Of a stretch of DNA of 6,881 nt, positions 1 to 6,881 are shown piece after piece. The notes beneath the pieces are model-generated. The model made no database searches, was not told the origin of the DNA, and worked only from the letters and a program-made list of their open reading frames with translations. Made by a program: the position numbers and the translations under genes. Every line of letters starts with the position of its first letter. Position 1 is the first letter of the stretch. Origin of the DNA: Treponema sp. (GTDB taxonomy: Bacteria > Spirochaetota > Spirochaetia > Treponematales > Treponemataceae); contig JAILQA010000234.1 of the NCBI GenBank assembly GCA_024699205.1, positions 1-6,881 on the forward strand, written 5' to 3'.

Positions 1-1676
1 TATTATTTTGCCTGATTTCAATCTTTGAAACTATTTTTTATTCAGTAAGTACACCATCTAAAATTAATAAAAAATATCTATATCTTTTTTCATTTGCAAC
101 CTTGGCCTGTATTTCCTATACAATTGGAACATTTGGAAAAACGCTGGAAGGTTTGTATTATGCAAATCTTATGTACAATATGGGAAGTATAATGGGCGAT
201 ATATTTTTGCTTTTTGTTATAGCCGAATTATGTCATTTCCATATTAACAAAGTTGTATCAATTCTGATTTTTTCTTATGGAGTTATAATAGTTCTTTTAG
301 TTGCATTGTGCAGATATACTCCAATTTATTACCGCTCAATCAGCTATGCTCAATATGCAGGTGTAGCTTATTTGAAAAAGATTTACGGTCCGCTGCATAT
401 TCTGCTTTATGTTCTTTTATTCGGATTCAATTTGTTTTCTCTTTTTATTGTAATGTATTCGTTAATAAAAAATACAAAAGTTTCCATTCAAATGGCTTTG
501 ATTATAATCATTATTTTTACTATCAATACATTAAGTTATGCAGTAACCAGAATAATTCATTTTCCTCTGGATGTGCTTCCTTTTACAATTACAATTAACT
601 GTGGAATTATGCTTTCTGTTTTGAACCGCCTGAATATGTATGATATGTCTGCAAACCTCATTAATGTTTATGAGCAGCGTTCAGATTACGGATACATTGC
701 ATTTGATACGAAAAAACGCTTTATGGGCTGTAATGATTATGCAATTAAACTTTTTCCGTCTCTGGATGGTCTTATAATAGATTCTTATGTTCCAAAAGAT
801 AATGAACGTATTCAGAATGAAATATTCCCCTGGCTGGATTCCTGGATTCAGGGAGGAAAAAAAGACCATATTTCTGTGCGTAATGGAATTACTGCTGTAT
901 GTTCAATCCGCTTTATTACTTTTAGAAAGAAAAAAATAGGTTATCTGATTGAATTGAAGGATGTTTCGAAGCAGCAGGATTATATTAACAAACTGAACGA
1001 TTTTAATATTCAGCTCCAGGATGAAGTAGAAACAAAAAATGAAAAGCTGATTAAAATGCAGTCCTGTATTATTTCGGGAATGGCTTGTATGGTTGAAGGC
1101 CGTGATAACAGTACCGGTGAGCATGTTCAGAGAACCAGCGCTGCTGTTGCAATTTTTATGAAGCATTTAAAAGAATCTCCTAAATATAGTACTTTTTCGG
1201 ATGAGTTCTGTAATGATGTAGTTCAGTCTGCAATTATGCATGACCTTGGAAAAATTGCCGTTGATGATGCAGTTCTAAAAAAACAGGGTAAGTTTACTAA
1301 AAAAGATTATGAAAAGATGAAGAAACATTCGGAAGAAGGAGCAATAATTGTTGCCAGAGTTCTTAAAGATGTTGATGATTCTTTATTTAAAGATATAGCT
1401 ATAAATGTTGCTCATTATCACCATGAAAAATGGGATGGTTCCGGTTATCCTAAAGGTCTGAAAGGACCAGAAATACCAATTGAAGCAAGAATTATGGCAT
1501 TGGCAGATGTTTTTGATGCTTTGGTAAGTAAACGTTGTTATAAAGAAGCGCTTTCTTTTGATGAAGCCTTTGGTATTATAAAGGACAGCCTTGGTTCGCA
1601 TTTTGACCCTGATTTGGGAGAAATATTTATTGAATGCAGACCTCAGCTTGAAATCCTTTATATGAATGAACAGTAA
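1..1676 (+). CDS. Membrane-bound sensor HD-GYP domain protein (putative cyclic-di-GMP phosphodiesterase), 5'-truncated by window edge
   Basis: Predicted inner-membrane signalling enzyme that would hydrolyse cyclic-di-GMP in response to a signal sensed by its membrane or PAS-like part. The frame is open from position 3 with no stop, so the start is upstream; a TTG codon at 102 is internal. Counting that codon as residue 1, hydrophobic helices fall near 30-45, 50-70, 95-122, 128-148 and 158-176, with more before residue 1, resembling the 7TM sensor region of some bacterial kinases. A PAS-like stretch follows (about 190-288), then a short charged coiled coil (about 290-320). The HD-GYP domain (about 325-515) looks intact: EGRD with TGEHVQR (His341), HDLGK (His380/Asp381), His409, HHEKWDGSGYP (440-450), and ARIMALADVFDAL with Asp469. 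No GGDEF or EAL domain is visible. Family function is established; the ligand is unknown. The HD-GYP assignment is firm, the 7TM and PAS labels moderate. Confidence 0.93.
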   Translation, partial: LFCLISIFETIFYSVSTPSKINKKYLYLFSFATLACISYTIGTFGKTLEGLYYANLMYNMGSIMGDIFLLFVIAELCHFHINKVVSILIFSYGVIIVLLVALCRYTPIYYRSISYAQYAGVAYLKKIYGPLHILLYVLLFGFNLFSLFIVMYSLIKNTKVSIQMALIIIIIFTINTLSYAVTRIIHFPLDVLPFTITINCGIMLSVLNRLNMYDMSANLINVYEQRSDYGYIAFDTKKRFMGCNDYAIKLFPSLDGLIIDSYVPKDNERIQNEIFPWLDSWIQGGKKDHISVRNGITAVCSIRFITFRKKKIGYLIELKDVSKQQDYINKLNDFNIQLQDEVETKNEKLIKMQSCIISGMACMVEGRDNSTGEHVQRTSAAVAIFMKHLKESPKYSTFSDEFCNDVVQSAIMHDLGKIAVDDAVLKKQGKFTKKDYEKMKKHSEEGAIIVARVLKDVDDSLFKDIAINVAHYHHEKWDGSGYPKGLKGPEIPIEARIMALADVFDALVSKRCYKEALSFDEAFGIIKDSLGSHFDPDLGEIFIECRPQLEILYMNEQ

Positions 1677-1677
1677 C

Positions 1678-1716
1678 AAAAAAAATGCCAGAGCGACTTG
1701 CTCCGGCATCTTTTTT
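1678..1716. terminator. Bidirectional intrinsic terminator between convergent genes
   Basis: The stem pairs ATGCC (1685-1689) with GGCAT (1705-1709) and GAGC (1691-1694) with GCTC (1700-1703), with one A/C mismatch and a five-base loop (GACTT). Eight A residues precede the stem (1678-1685, the last shared with the stem) and six T residues follow it (1711-1716). It therefore has a U tract in either direction. It begins two bases after the HD-GYP stop codon and ends directly at the ettA stop codon, so it should serve both genes. Confidence 0.9.
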
Positions 1717-3453
1717 CTATCTGCTTAATTTTCTGTAAACTGTTCTCTTTGGAACGCCAGCTTCTTCACCAAATTCTTTAAGCTTCCATTCTGCATATTC
1801 AGACCAGTTTCCTTCAAAGAAACGTACTTCTGAATTGTTTTCGAAAGCGAGAATGTGGGTACAGATTCTGTCTAAAAACCAGCGGTCATGACTTACAACC
1901 ATTGCACATCCGGCAAAATCTTCAAGGGCTTCCTCAAGGGCACGCACAGTCTGAACATCTAAATCGTTGGTAGGTTCGTCGAATAAGAGAACGTTGCCAC
2001 TTTCCTTAAGCATCATACCAAGATTAAGACGGTTTCTTTCACCACCAGAAAGCACGCTGACTTTTTTGTTCTGATCAGGGCCTGCAAAATTAAACCAGCC
2101 GCAGTAAGCGTGAGCATTTACTTCACGTACACCACCTTCAAGGGCACGGCCTTTTTCATCAACTGCACCAAGCTTTACAAGGTCACCACCGCCACCAAGA
2201 GTTTCATAAACAGTTTTATTCATATCAAGACCGCTTCTCATCTGGTCAACGTAAACAAGCTTTACTGTAGAACCAATCTTAATGCTGCCTGAATCTGGTT
2301 TTTCACCGCCTTCAAAGCCAGCAGCATCTACAATCATTTTGAACAAAGTTGTTTTACCGGCACCGTTTGGACCAACAATACCAACAATAGCACCTGCCGG
2401 GATATGAACGTTGAGGTTTTCAAAAAGTAGCTTATCACCAAAAGATTTTGTAAGATTTTCAATATCGATTACCTGGCCACCAAGTCTTGGACCTGCCGGA
2501 ATTGAAATCTGAGTGTCTTTAAGCTGTTTTTTTGATTCCTGAGCCATAAGTTCATTATAGCGGGTGATGTGTTCCTTATGTTTAGCCTGACGACCTTTTG
2601 CACCCATGTGAATCCAATCCAACTCTCGCTGGATTTCTTTCTGGCGTAAAGATTCGTTTTTATTTTCAAGGGCAAGTCTCTGATTTTTCTGTTCCAGCCA
2701 GGAAGAATAGTTTCCTTTGAAAGGATAGCCTTCACCACGGTCCAGCTCCAGAATCCAGCCGGCAACATCATCGAGGAAGTAGCGGTCGTGGGTGATAGCA
2801 ATTACAGTTCCTGGATAATCGTGAAGATGTTTTTCAAGCCAGGCTACAGTTTCTGCATCAAGATGGTTTGTAGGTTCGTCCAAAAGAAGAATATCCGGCT
2901 GCTGCAACAAAAGTCGGCAGAGAGCGACACGTCTGCGTTCACCGCCAGAAAGGACATCTACAACCTGGTCTGCAGGAGGGCAGCGGAGGGCATCCATAGC
3001 AAGTTCAAGATTGTTATCAAGATTCCAGGCATCCAGAGCATCAAGCTTTTCCTGAACTTCTCCCTGACGAGCACAAAGCTTGTCAAAATCAGCATCAGGA
3101 TCACCAAAGGCTTCGTTTATTTTATCAAATTCTGCAAGAAGGTCTGTGATAGGTTTTACCCCTTCCTTTACAACTTCCATAACGGTTTTTCCAGGTTCAA
3201 GATAAGGCTCCTGTTCAAGGTAGCCGATTGTGTAACCTGGAGCAAGATAAGTTTCGCCGGTAAAGTCCTTATCAATTCCAGCCAGAATCTTAAACAAAGA
3301 AGATTTACCGGCACCGTTTGGACCGATTACACCGATTTTAGCTCCATAAAAATAAGAAATGCTTATATCCTTTAAAACGACTTTTGTTCCGTAAGCACGT
3401 CCTACACGGTCCATGGTATATATAATTTTTTTATCATCATAAGTTTTTGCCAT
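1717..3453 (-). CDS. ettA: Energy-dependent translational throttle protein EttA (ABC-F family ATPase)
   Basis: A soluble ABC-F protein that binds the ribosomal E site and, in characterised homologues, gates the first elongation steps according to the ATP/ADP ratio. It is 578 residues; E. coli EttA is about 555. There are two ABC ATPase domains and no membrane segments. Domain 1 has Walker A GPNGAGKS (44-51), signature LSGGE (168-172), Walker B ILLLDE (188-193) and switch His222. An arm insertion lies near 95-140. The charged linker between domains (about 240-320) carries the WIHMGAKGRQAKHK stretch typical of ABC-F proteins. Domain 2 has Walker A (361-368), LSGGE (468-472), VLLFDE (488-493) and His522. 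The C-terminal end (GNWSEYAEWK, then PKRTVYRKL) matches EttA rather than Uup or the antibiotic-resistance ABC-F types. The ATG is supported by GGGAGA at 3459-3464. Two short extra stretches lie in domain 2 (about 376-386 and 431-447). It lies downstream of purB on the same strand. Confidence 0.95.
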   Translation of the reverse strand: MAKTYDDKKIIYTMDRVGRAYGTKVVLKDISISYFYGAKIGVIGPNGAGKSSLFKILAGIDKDFTGETYLAPGYTIGYLEQEPYLEPGKTVMEVVKEGVKPITDLLAEFDKINEAFGDPDADFDKLCARQGEVQEKLDALDAWNLDNNLELAMDALRCPPADQVVDVLSGGERRRVALCRLLLQQPDILLLDEPTNHLDAETVAWLEKHLHDYPGTVIAITHDRYFLDDVAGWILELDRGEGYPFKGNYSSWLEQKNQRLALENKNESLRQKEIQRELDWIHMGAKGRQAKHKEHITRYNELMAQESKKQLKDTQISIPAGPRLGGQVIDIENLTKSFGDKLLFENLNVHIPAGAIVGIVGPNGAGKTTLFKMIVDAAGFEGGEKPDSGSIKIGSTVKLVYVDQMRSGLDMNKTVYETLGGGGDLVKLGAVDEKGRALEGGVREVNAHAYCGWFNFAGPDQNKKVSVLSGGERNRLNLGMMLKESGNVLLFDEPTNDLDVQTVRALEEALEDFAGCAMVVSHDRWFLDRICTHILAFENNSEVRFFEGNWSEYAEWKLKEFGEEAGVPKRTVYRKLSR

Positions 3454-3458
3454 ATATT

Positions 3459-3464
3459 TCTCCC
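3459..3464 (-). promoter_or_regulatory. Shine-Dalgarno site of ettA
   Basis: The minus strand reads GGGAGA five bases before the ATG at 3453-3451. This supports the chosen ettA start. Confidence 0.7.
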
Positions 3465-3469
3465 GTTAT

Positions 3470-3505
3470 AAAAAGATTCTGTCCAGTTAGTATGTACTAT
3501 GACAG
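3470..3505 (-). terminator. Imperfect inverted repeat with T run between purB and ettA (weak terminator, attenuator or operator)
   Basis: On the minus strand the outer arms CTGTC (3505-3501) and GACAG (3483-3479) enclose inner arms TAGTA (3499-3495) and TACTA (3492-3488). One unpaired base on one side faces four on the other. The sequence then runs AATC and five T residues (3474-3470). The stem is AT-rich and bulged, so it would terminate weakly if at all. The inner 12 bases are close to a perfect palindrome and could instead be a protein-binding site. It lies in the 75-base gap between two co-directional genes. The pairing is seen directly; the role is a guess. Confidence 0.35.
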
Positions 3506-3528
3506 TCCTGTTGCTGTGGTATTGATTA

Positions 3529-4950
3529 TTATTTCATCAATTCCCTATATTTCTGAGCAAGTCTCTTTGACTTAACTGCTGCAAGACCGCAGTAGTTTGA
3601 AGGATGCTCAAAGAAGTTTGCAGGATTTTCTACGCCCAGCTTTTCGAGCTGTTTTGTAATGTCGGCGTATTCTTTTTCGTGGGTTTTGAGAACTTCAAAG
3701 AAAGTTTTTCCTGTCTCTTCTGCTTCAAGAGTAATTTTACGGATAACTTCGTGACCGTCGTTGTAGCCTGCTTCTCCAAGAAGAATGTAAGCTGGTTCTG
3801 CAAGAACGCCGCCTTTTACTTTTCCGCCGGCATTTTCAAGATTGCGGGCCATGCCTTCTTTGTCGGCCTGTATTCCTTTTACAACTGAGTTCATGCGGGC
3901 AACTGCCATTGTAAAGCCGCTTACATAATCTGCAATAAAGCGCTGGCTGGCAGAGTTTGTCAAATCACGCTGATGTTCAGAAATCTGATCCATATAGAAG
4001 GTAATTACGCGAGGACACATTGCTTTCCACAAAGATTTTACGTGTTCGCTGTTCCATGGATTGCGTTTCTGAGGCATTGTAGAAGAACCAACCTGAGTTG
4101 CAGCAAAGTATTCAAAAACTTCACCAATTTCAGAACGCTGAAGGTTACGCAAATCATCAGCAAGATTAGCGATAATACCAAAGGCAACGTTCATTTCCAA
4201 AAGAAGGCGGAGAACGTGTTCTGGTTCAACAAGCTGGTTAGAATATTCACTTGGTTTTAATCCCAGGAAGTCTGTATAAGTGCGTTCAAGCTCTTCTGGA
4301 TCTTTTACAATCATAGATGGGCCGTTGTAAGAACCTACAGGACCTGCAAGCTTTCCTACCAGCTGATTGCTCAATTCTTCAATGCGAAGAATAGATTTAC
4401 CAAGACGGGCTACAAACTCAGCAATTGACCAGCCAAAGGTAATAGGAACTGCGTGCTGTCCGTGGGTGCGTCCTACCTGAGGAGTTGCACAATCGCGTTC
4501 TGCAATATCACAAAGATAGTTTTCGAGTTTTTTTAGCTCTGGAAGAACAACCTTCTGTGTAACGTCGCGCATACGGCAGCTTAAACCTGTATCAAGAATA
4601 TCTACAGAAGTTGCTCCCAGGTGAATGAGAGGCCCAATTTTTGAATCAACCTTAGTCTTCATTACATTTACAAGAGCGCGAATATTATGCTTTGTTTTTT
4701 CTTCTTCTGCATAAACTTCCTGAGGGTCAATGTTATCGGCAACTTCGTCCAATTTTTTTGCAATTTCATCGGTAAGCTTGCCGCGTAATTTTAAGTGAGC
4801 TTTTACAAGGGCTGCTTCACAACGTGCATGAGATTTTACGCTTGCTTCCTCGGAAATATATTTTGAAAGACCGGCAAAAGCATCGGCCTCCGACAGGGAG
4901 TATCTGTGATCGATACAAGAAAGATTTTCAAAAATGTTTCGTGTTTCCAT
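3529..4950 (-). CDS. purB: Adenylosuccinate lyase
   Basis: A cytoplasmic enzyme of the fumarase/aspartase superfamily. It releases fumarate from adenylosuccinate to give AMP, and in de novo purine synthesis it also cleaves SAICAR to AICAR. The 473-residue length falls between the short bacterial type (about 430) and the human enzyme (about 484). Visible motifs are TKHNIRA (His88), HLGATSVDILDT (His110), GRTHGQHA (His163, the likely general acid by homology) and the superfamily signature GSSTMPQKRNP (288-298), whose Ser289/Ser290 sit on the catalytic loop. The reading frame is intact and nothing catalytic appears missing. The ATG at 4950 is preceded by AGGAA at 4957-4961. No other purine gene is in the window, so whether it serves a full pathway or only IMP-to-AMP conversion cannot be told. 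The upstream gene ends 35 bases before it and ettA starts 75 bases after it, so co-transcription is plausible. The related lyase families (argininosuccinate lyase, carboxymuconate cycloisomerase) fit less well. Confidence 0.94.
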   Translation of the reverse strand: METRNIFENLSCIDHRYSLSEADAFAGLSKYISEEASVKSHARCEAALVKAHLKLRGKLTDEIAKKLDEVADNIDPQEVYAEEEKTKHNIRALVNVMKTKVDSKIGPLIHLGATSVDILDTGLSCRMRDVTQKVVLPELKKLENYLCDIAERDCATPQVGRTHGQHAVPITFGWSIAEFVARLGKSILRIEELSNQLVGKLAGPVGSYNGPSMIVKDPEELERTYTDFLGLKPSEYSNQLVEPEHVLRLLLEMNVAFGIIANLADDLRNLQRSEIGEVFEYFAATQVGSSTMPQKRNPWNSEHVKSLWKAMCPRVITFYMDQISEHQRDLTNSASQRFIADYVSGFTMAVARMNSVVKGIQADKEGMARNLENAGGKVKGGVLAEPAYILLGEAGYNDGHEVIRKITLEAEETGKTFFEVLKTHEKEYADITKQLEKLGVENPANFFEHPSNYCGLAAVKSKRLAQKYRELMK

Positions 4951-4956
4951 TATTGT

Positions 4957-4961
4957 TTCCT
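4957..4961 (-). promoter_or_regulatory. Shine-Dalgarno site of purB
   Basis: The minus strand reads AGGAA six bases before the ATG at 4950-4948. It supports this start and shows that purB is translated from its own site in the 35-base gap. Confidence 0.7.
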
Positions 4962-4985
4962 ATATATAATTTAATTAGTTGCAAT

Positions 4986-6881
4986 TTAATTTGCCGCAGG
5001 TTCAACACCTGCTGGTGTAGGAGCCGCTGGTGTAGTTTCTGTTGCAGGAGCTGGACTTGTGGCTGCTGTTGACGTTGTCGCAGGCTGAGAAGCAGCTTCC
5101 GTACTTTGAGTAGAACTTGCAGCAACTGAGGTCGCTGTCGTTGTACTTGCTGCAGGTTTTACTGAAGCAGTCTTATAACCCATTGTAATATTTTCAATCT
5201 CTGACTTATGCCGTGATTTAAGCAAAAGTGTGTCAGAAGTGCTTCTGTAAACATATCCTGAAGAATTATAAGTTTCAAATCTAGGGTCTGTTCTGAAGGC
5301 CATATTGTAAATATAAATTGAATTAAACTCAGGAATGCCCTTGAAGATTACATAATGAGTTAATTCCAGAGGGAACTTAATTTTAAGTGTCAGAGAACCG
5401 TCTGCTTCGCGTGCCCAGTTTATATCCTGAGCGCAAGTCCAGGCCCAGATAAACTGATTGCTTTCGTTTCTGATAATTTTAAAGTGTGGATAATACCAGT
5501 TATCATAAGCAATCAGAGGATAGAGGTTTGCCAGAGTACGCAAATCAAAAGAAGAACTTTCGGAAATATATGAAGTAATAATTACGCGTCCGGCTCTTAT
5601 GTAAGTATCGTTATTGCGGATTTCACCAAAACGCAGGATAGCAATGCCGACTTCAACTGCCTGTGTTACAGAAAGGAAGGTGTCATTTTCTGAAATTGTA
5701 AGAATATTGTTTTCAAACTTGCAGGCAGAGGTAATTTTTTCTATGCATTGTTCCATGATTGGGCTCAGAATCTTTGCATAATCTGTATTCATTGAATATA
5801 AATCAATGTAGGTCTGGATTATTCCTGTTACCTGTGAAATTGCAGCATTCTGAATATCTGCATCTACGGCTCTTTGTAAAATCTTTATTACATCAGCTTT
5901 TGTAGGATAAATGCACAACTGGAAGGCAAGATTGTGAACTGTAAAAATATCAAGCGAATCAGAATAAACAGCCTTTGCAATATTACTTGAATCGGCTTTA
6001 AGCTTCTGTTCGAGTATATTATTCATATTCACAAGATTGTTAAAGTATGGAGCAGAAAGGTATGTTCTCTGTTCGCTGCGTTTAAAGGCTTGTGGAATAT
6101 CATCAATAGCCTGCTGGTATTTTGCGTTTTCAGACATTGCAGCAACATAAGAAACAACAGCCTGTTCTGAGTAAGAATTATCTGATAAAGACGCTTTGAA
6201 AGAAGAAATAAGATTGCTCTTTAGATTATTGATTACATTAAGATAATTGATTCCTTCTGCAGATGCCAGCTGGGTCAAATCATCAAAGGTAAATTTCTTT
6301 TCTTCGTTGTGAATTGAATAATTTGCCATACTTGCCCGGTGATTAAATACAATGTAACCGTCTTCAATCTGGTCTGTTGAAAAATCCCAAATCTGTTTTT
6401 TATTTGACAACAGAACTTTTTTGCCTTCGTCCTTTTGAACCTTCATTGTATAAGCAAAATTGTAGGGAAGGTAAAAGTTCTGAACGGAGCGAGGTAAATC
6501 AGCATAAACAACAAGAGGTGAATCTTCCTTGAGTTCGTTGAGTGTAAAATAAAGATTTATATTTTGAGTAAAGGAAACCTTAAGTTCTTTTTCTGATTTT
6601 TCCCAGGATTTTAATTCGGCAACAGTTTTTTCGTTCTGTCCGGAAAAGATAATATAAGGTGGAGTCTGTTCATCAAAATAAAAGTTTGCACCATTATATG
6701 AAACAAGCATTTTATTTTTGAGAGTAAAGTCTGGTTTTTCCTTTTCGGTATTGTCTACAGTTTTTTGTAAATCATGTGAATCAGAAGATGATTTTTTTTC
6801 ATAATTTGCTTCTGATTTTGTAAAAGTCACTTGGAGATTTCCGATTTTTTCAATAATATTGGAATCTGTTCTAAATTGAAG
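4986..6881 (-). CDS. Large protein of unknown function with Ala/Thr/Ser/Pro-rich C-terminal tail, 5'-truncated by window edge
   Basis: I do not recognise the family. The frame is open from the stop codon to the right edge. A GTG at 6830-6828 could be called as a start, but the 17 codons before it contain no stop and read like protein (ending EKIGNLQV), and no good ribosome-binding site precedes it. The true start is therefore probably outside, with 632 residues visible. Counting the GTG as residue 1: a lysine- and glutamate-rich stretch (about 5-40); a region with strand-like alternation and many aromatic residues (about 40-180); a mainly helical region (about 185-460); a second aromatic, strand-like region (about 460-550) including WAWTCAQDINW; and a 62-residue low-complexity tail. 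No transmembrane segment is evident; a signal peptide, if any, would lie beyond the edge. The tail suggests an exported or surface protein, but this is only inference. It ends 35 bases upstream of purB. Confidence 0.85.
   Translation of the reverse strand, partial: LQFRTDSNIIEKIGNLQVTFTKSEANYEKKSSSDSHDLQKTVDNTEKEKPDFTLKNKMLVSYNGANFYFDEQTPPYIIFSGQNEKTVAELKSWEKSEKELKVSFTQNINLYFTLNELKEDSPLVVYADLPRSVQNFYLPYNFAYTMKVQKDEGKKVLLSNKKQIWDFSTDQIEDGYIVFNHRASMANYSIHNEEKKFTFDDLTQLASAEGINYLNVINNLKSNLISSFKASLSDNSYSEQAVVSYVAAMSENAKYQQAIDDIPQAFKRSEQRTYLSAPYFNNLVNMNNILEQKLKADSSNIAKAVYSDSLDIFTVHNLAFQLCIYPTKADVIKILQRAVDADIQNAAISQVTGIIQTYIDLYSMNTDYAKILSPIMEQCIEKITSACKFENNILTISENDTFLSVTQAVEVGIAILRFGEIRNNDTYIRAGRVIITSYISESSSFDLRTLANLYPLIAYDNWYYPHFKIIRNESNQFIWAWTCAQDINWAREADGSLTLKIKFPLELTHYVIFKGIPEFNSIYIYNMAFRTDPRFETYNSSGYVYRSTSDTLLLKSRHKSEIENITMGYKTASVKPAASTTTATSVAASSTQSTEAASQPATTSTAATSPAPATETTPAAPTPAGVEPAAN
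4989..5174 (-). repeat. Low-complexity segment encoding an Ala/Thr/Ser/Pro-rich tail
   Basis: These 62 codons encode the last residues of the unknown protein; 50 of the 62 are Ala, Thr, Ser or Pro. On the plus strand the 10-mer GCTGGTGTAG occurs at 5011-5020 and again at 5026-5035, a 15-base (five-codon) spacing that suggests local duplication. The segment is visibly richer in G and C than the rest of the gene. Such tails are usually disordered and often act as spacers or carry O-linked sugars in exported proteins. Neither role is shown here. Confidence 0.8.

Noticed and set aside
102..104. TTG as the start codon of the HD-GYP protein
   Set aside because: The frame is open back to position 3 and encodes hydrophobic, membrane-like residues. 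The TTG lies inside that stretch and no clear ribosome-binding site precedes it.
1383..1709. 108-codon minus-strand frame covering the end of the HD-GYP gene and the terminator
   Set aside because: It is antisense to the conserved GYP region and would run through the terminator hairpin; no motif or ribosome-binding site supports it.
2788..3375. 195-codon open frame on the plus strand inside ettA
   Set aside because: It is antisense to a clearly functional conserved gene, its translation is rich in Phe, Lys, Cys and Ile without family features, and it is best explained as a shadow of ettA codons.
3454..3528. Dedicated ettA promoter in the gap
   Set aside because: TATAAC occurs next to the ribosome-binding site, but no -35-like element lies at a suitable distance, so I cannot support a promoter.
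4962..4990. Possible purB promoter (TTAAAT, 17 bases, TATATA on the minus strand)
   Set aside because: The -10-like element abuts the ribosome-binding site, which would put the transcription start on or inside it. In such AT-rich sequence the match carries little weight.
4968..4991. Direct repeat AATTTAATT at 4968-4976 and 4983-4991
   Set aside because: It is short, pure A/T and overlaps the stop codon of the unknown gene; chance is an adequate explanation in this AT-rich gap.
4928..5125. 65-codon Gln/Leu-rich open frame on the minus strand overlapping the end of the unknown gene and the start of purB
   Set aside because: It is a second frame of the low-complexity Ala/Thr tail (GCA and ACA type codons shifted to Gln, Leu and His). 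The composition explains it without a real gene.
6828..6830. GTG as the start codon of the unknown protein
   Set aside because: The frame continues without a stop to the window edge and reads as plausible protein. There is only a poor GGAAA at about nine bases, so an upstream start is more likely.

Overview
The window looks like ordinary chromosomal sequence from a spirochaete, most likely a Treponema relative. This is an inference from the AT-rich composition, the style of the proteins (a membrane HD-GYP receptor and a large lineage-specific protein beside housekeeping genes) and family resemblance. No rRNA or other decisive marker is present. I see no mobile element, CRISPR array, tRNA, rRNA or recognisable riboswitch.

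Layout, left to right. (1) Positions 1-1676, plus strand: the 3' part of a gene for a multi-pass membrane protein with a PAS-like middle and a complete C-terminal HD-GYP cyclic-di-GMP phosphodiesterase domain. Its reading frame is open to the left edge, so the true start lies outside the window. (2) Positions 1678-1716: a compact hairpin with A and T tracts on its two sides, a shared bidirectional terminator between convergent genes. (3) Positions 1717-3453, minus strand: an ABC-F ATPase of the EttA type, which gates translation according to ATP/ADP state. (4) Positions 3454-3528: a short gap holding an imperfect inverted repeat. (5) Positions 3529-4950, minus strand: adenylosuccinate lyase (purB). 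(6) Positions 4986-6881, minus strand: a large protein of unknown function with an Ala/Thr/Ser/Pro-rich C-terminal tail. Its frame is open to the right edge, so its start is also outside the window.

The three minus-strand genes (unknown gene, purB, ettA) lie head to tail with gaps of 35 and 75 bases and could be co-transcribed from a promoter beyond the right edge. purB and ettA are both housekeeping genes tied to adenine nucleotides: PurB makes AMP, and EttA couples ribosome activity to the ATP/ADP ratio. Whether their adjacency matters functionally is unknown. The plus-strand HD-GYP gene is a separate signalling unit that meets this block tail to tail.

I found no convincing evidence of a new multi-gene system. 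The least explained item is the unknown gene at the right end. Smaller points of interest are the EttA insertions and the purB-ettA inverted repeat.
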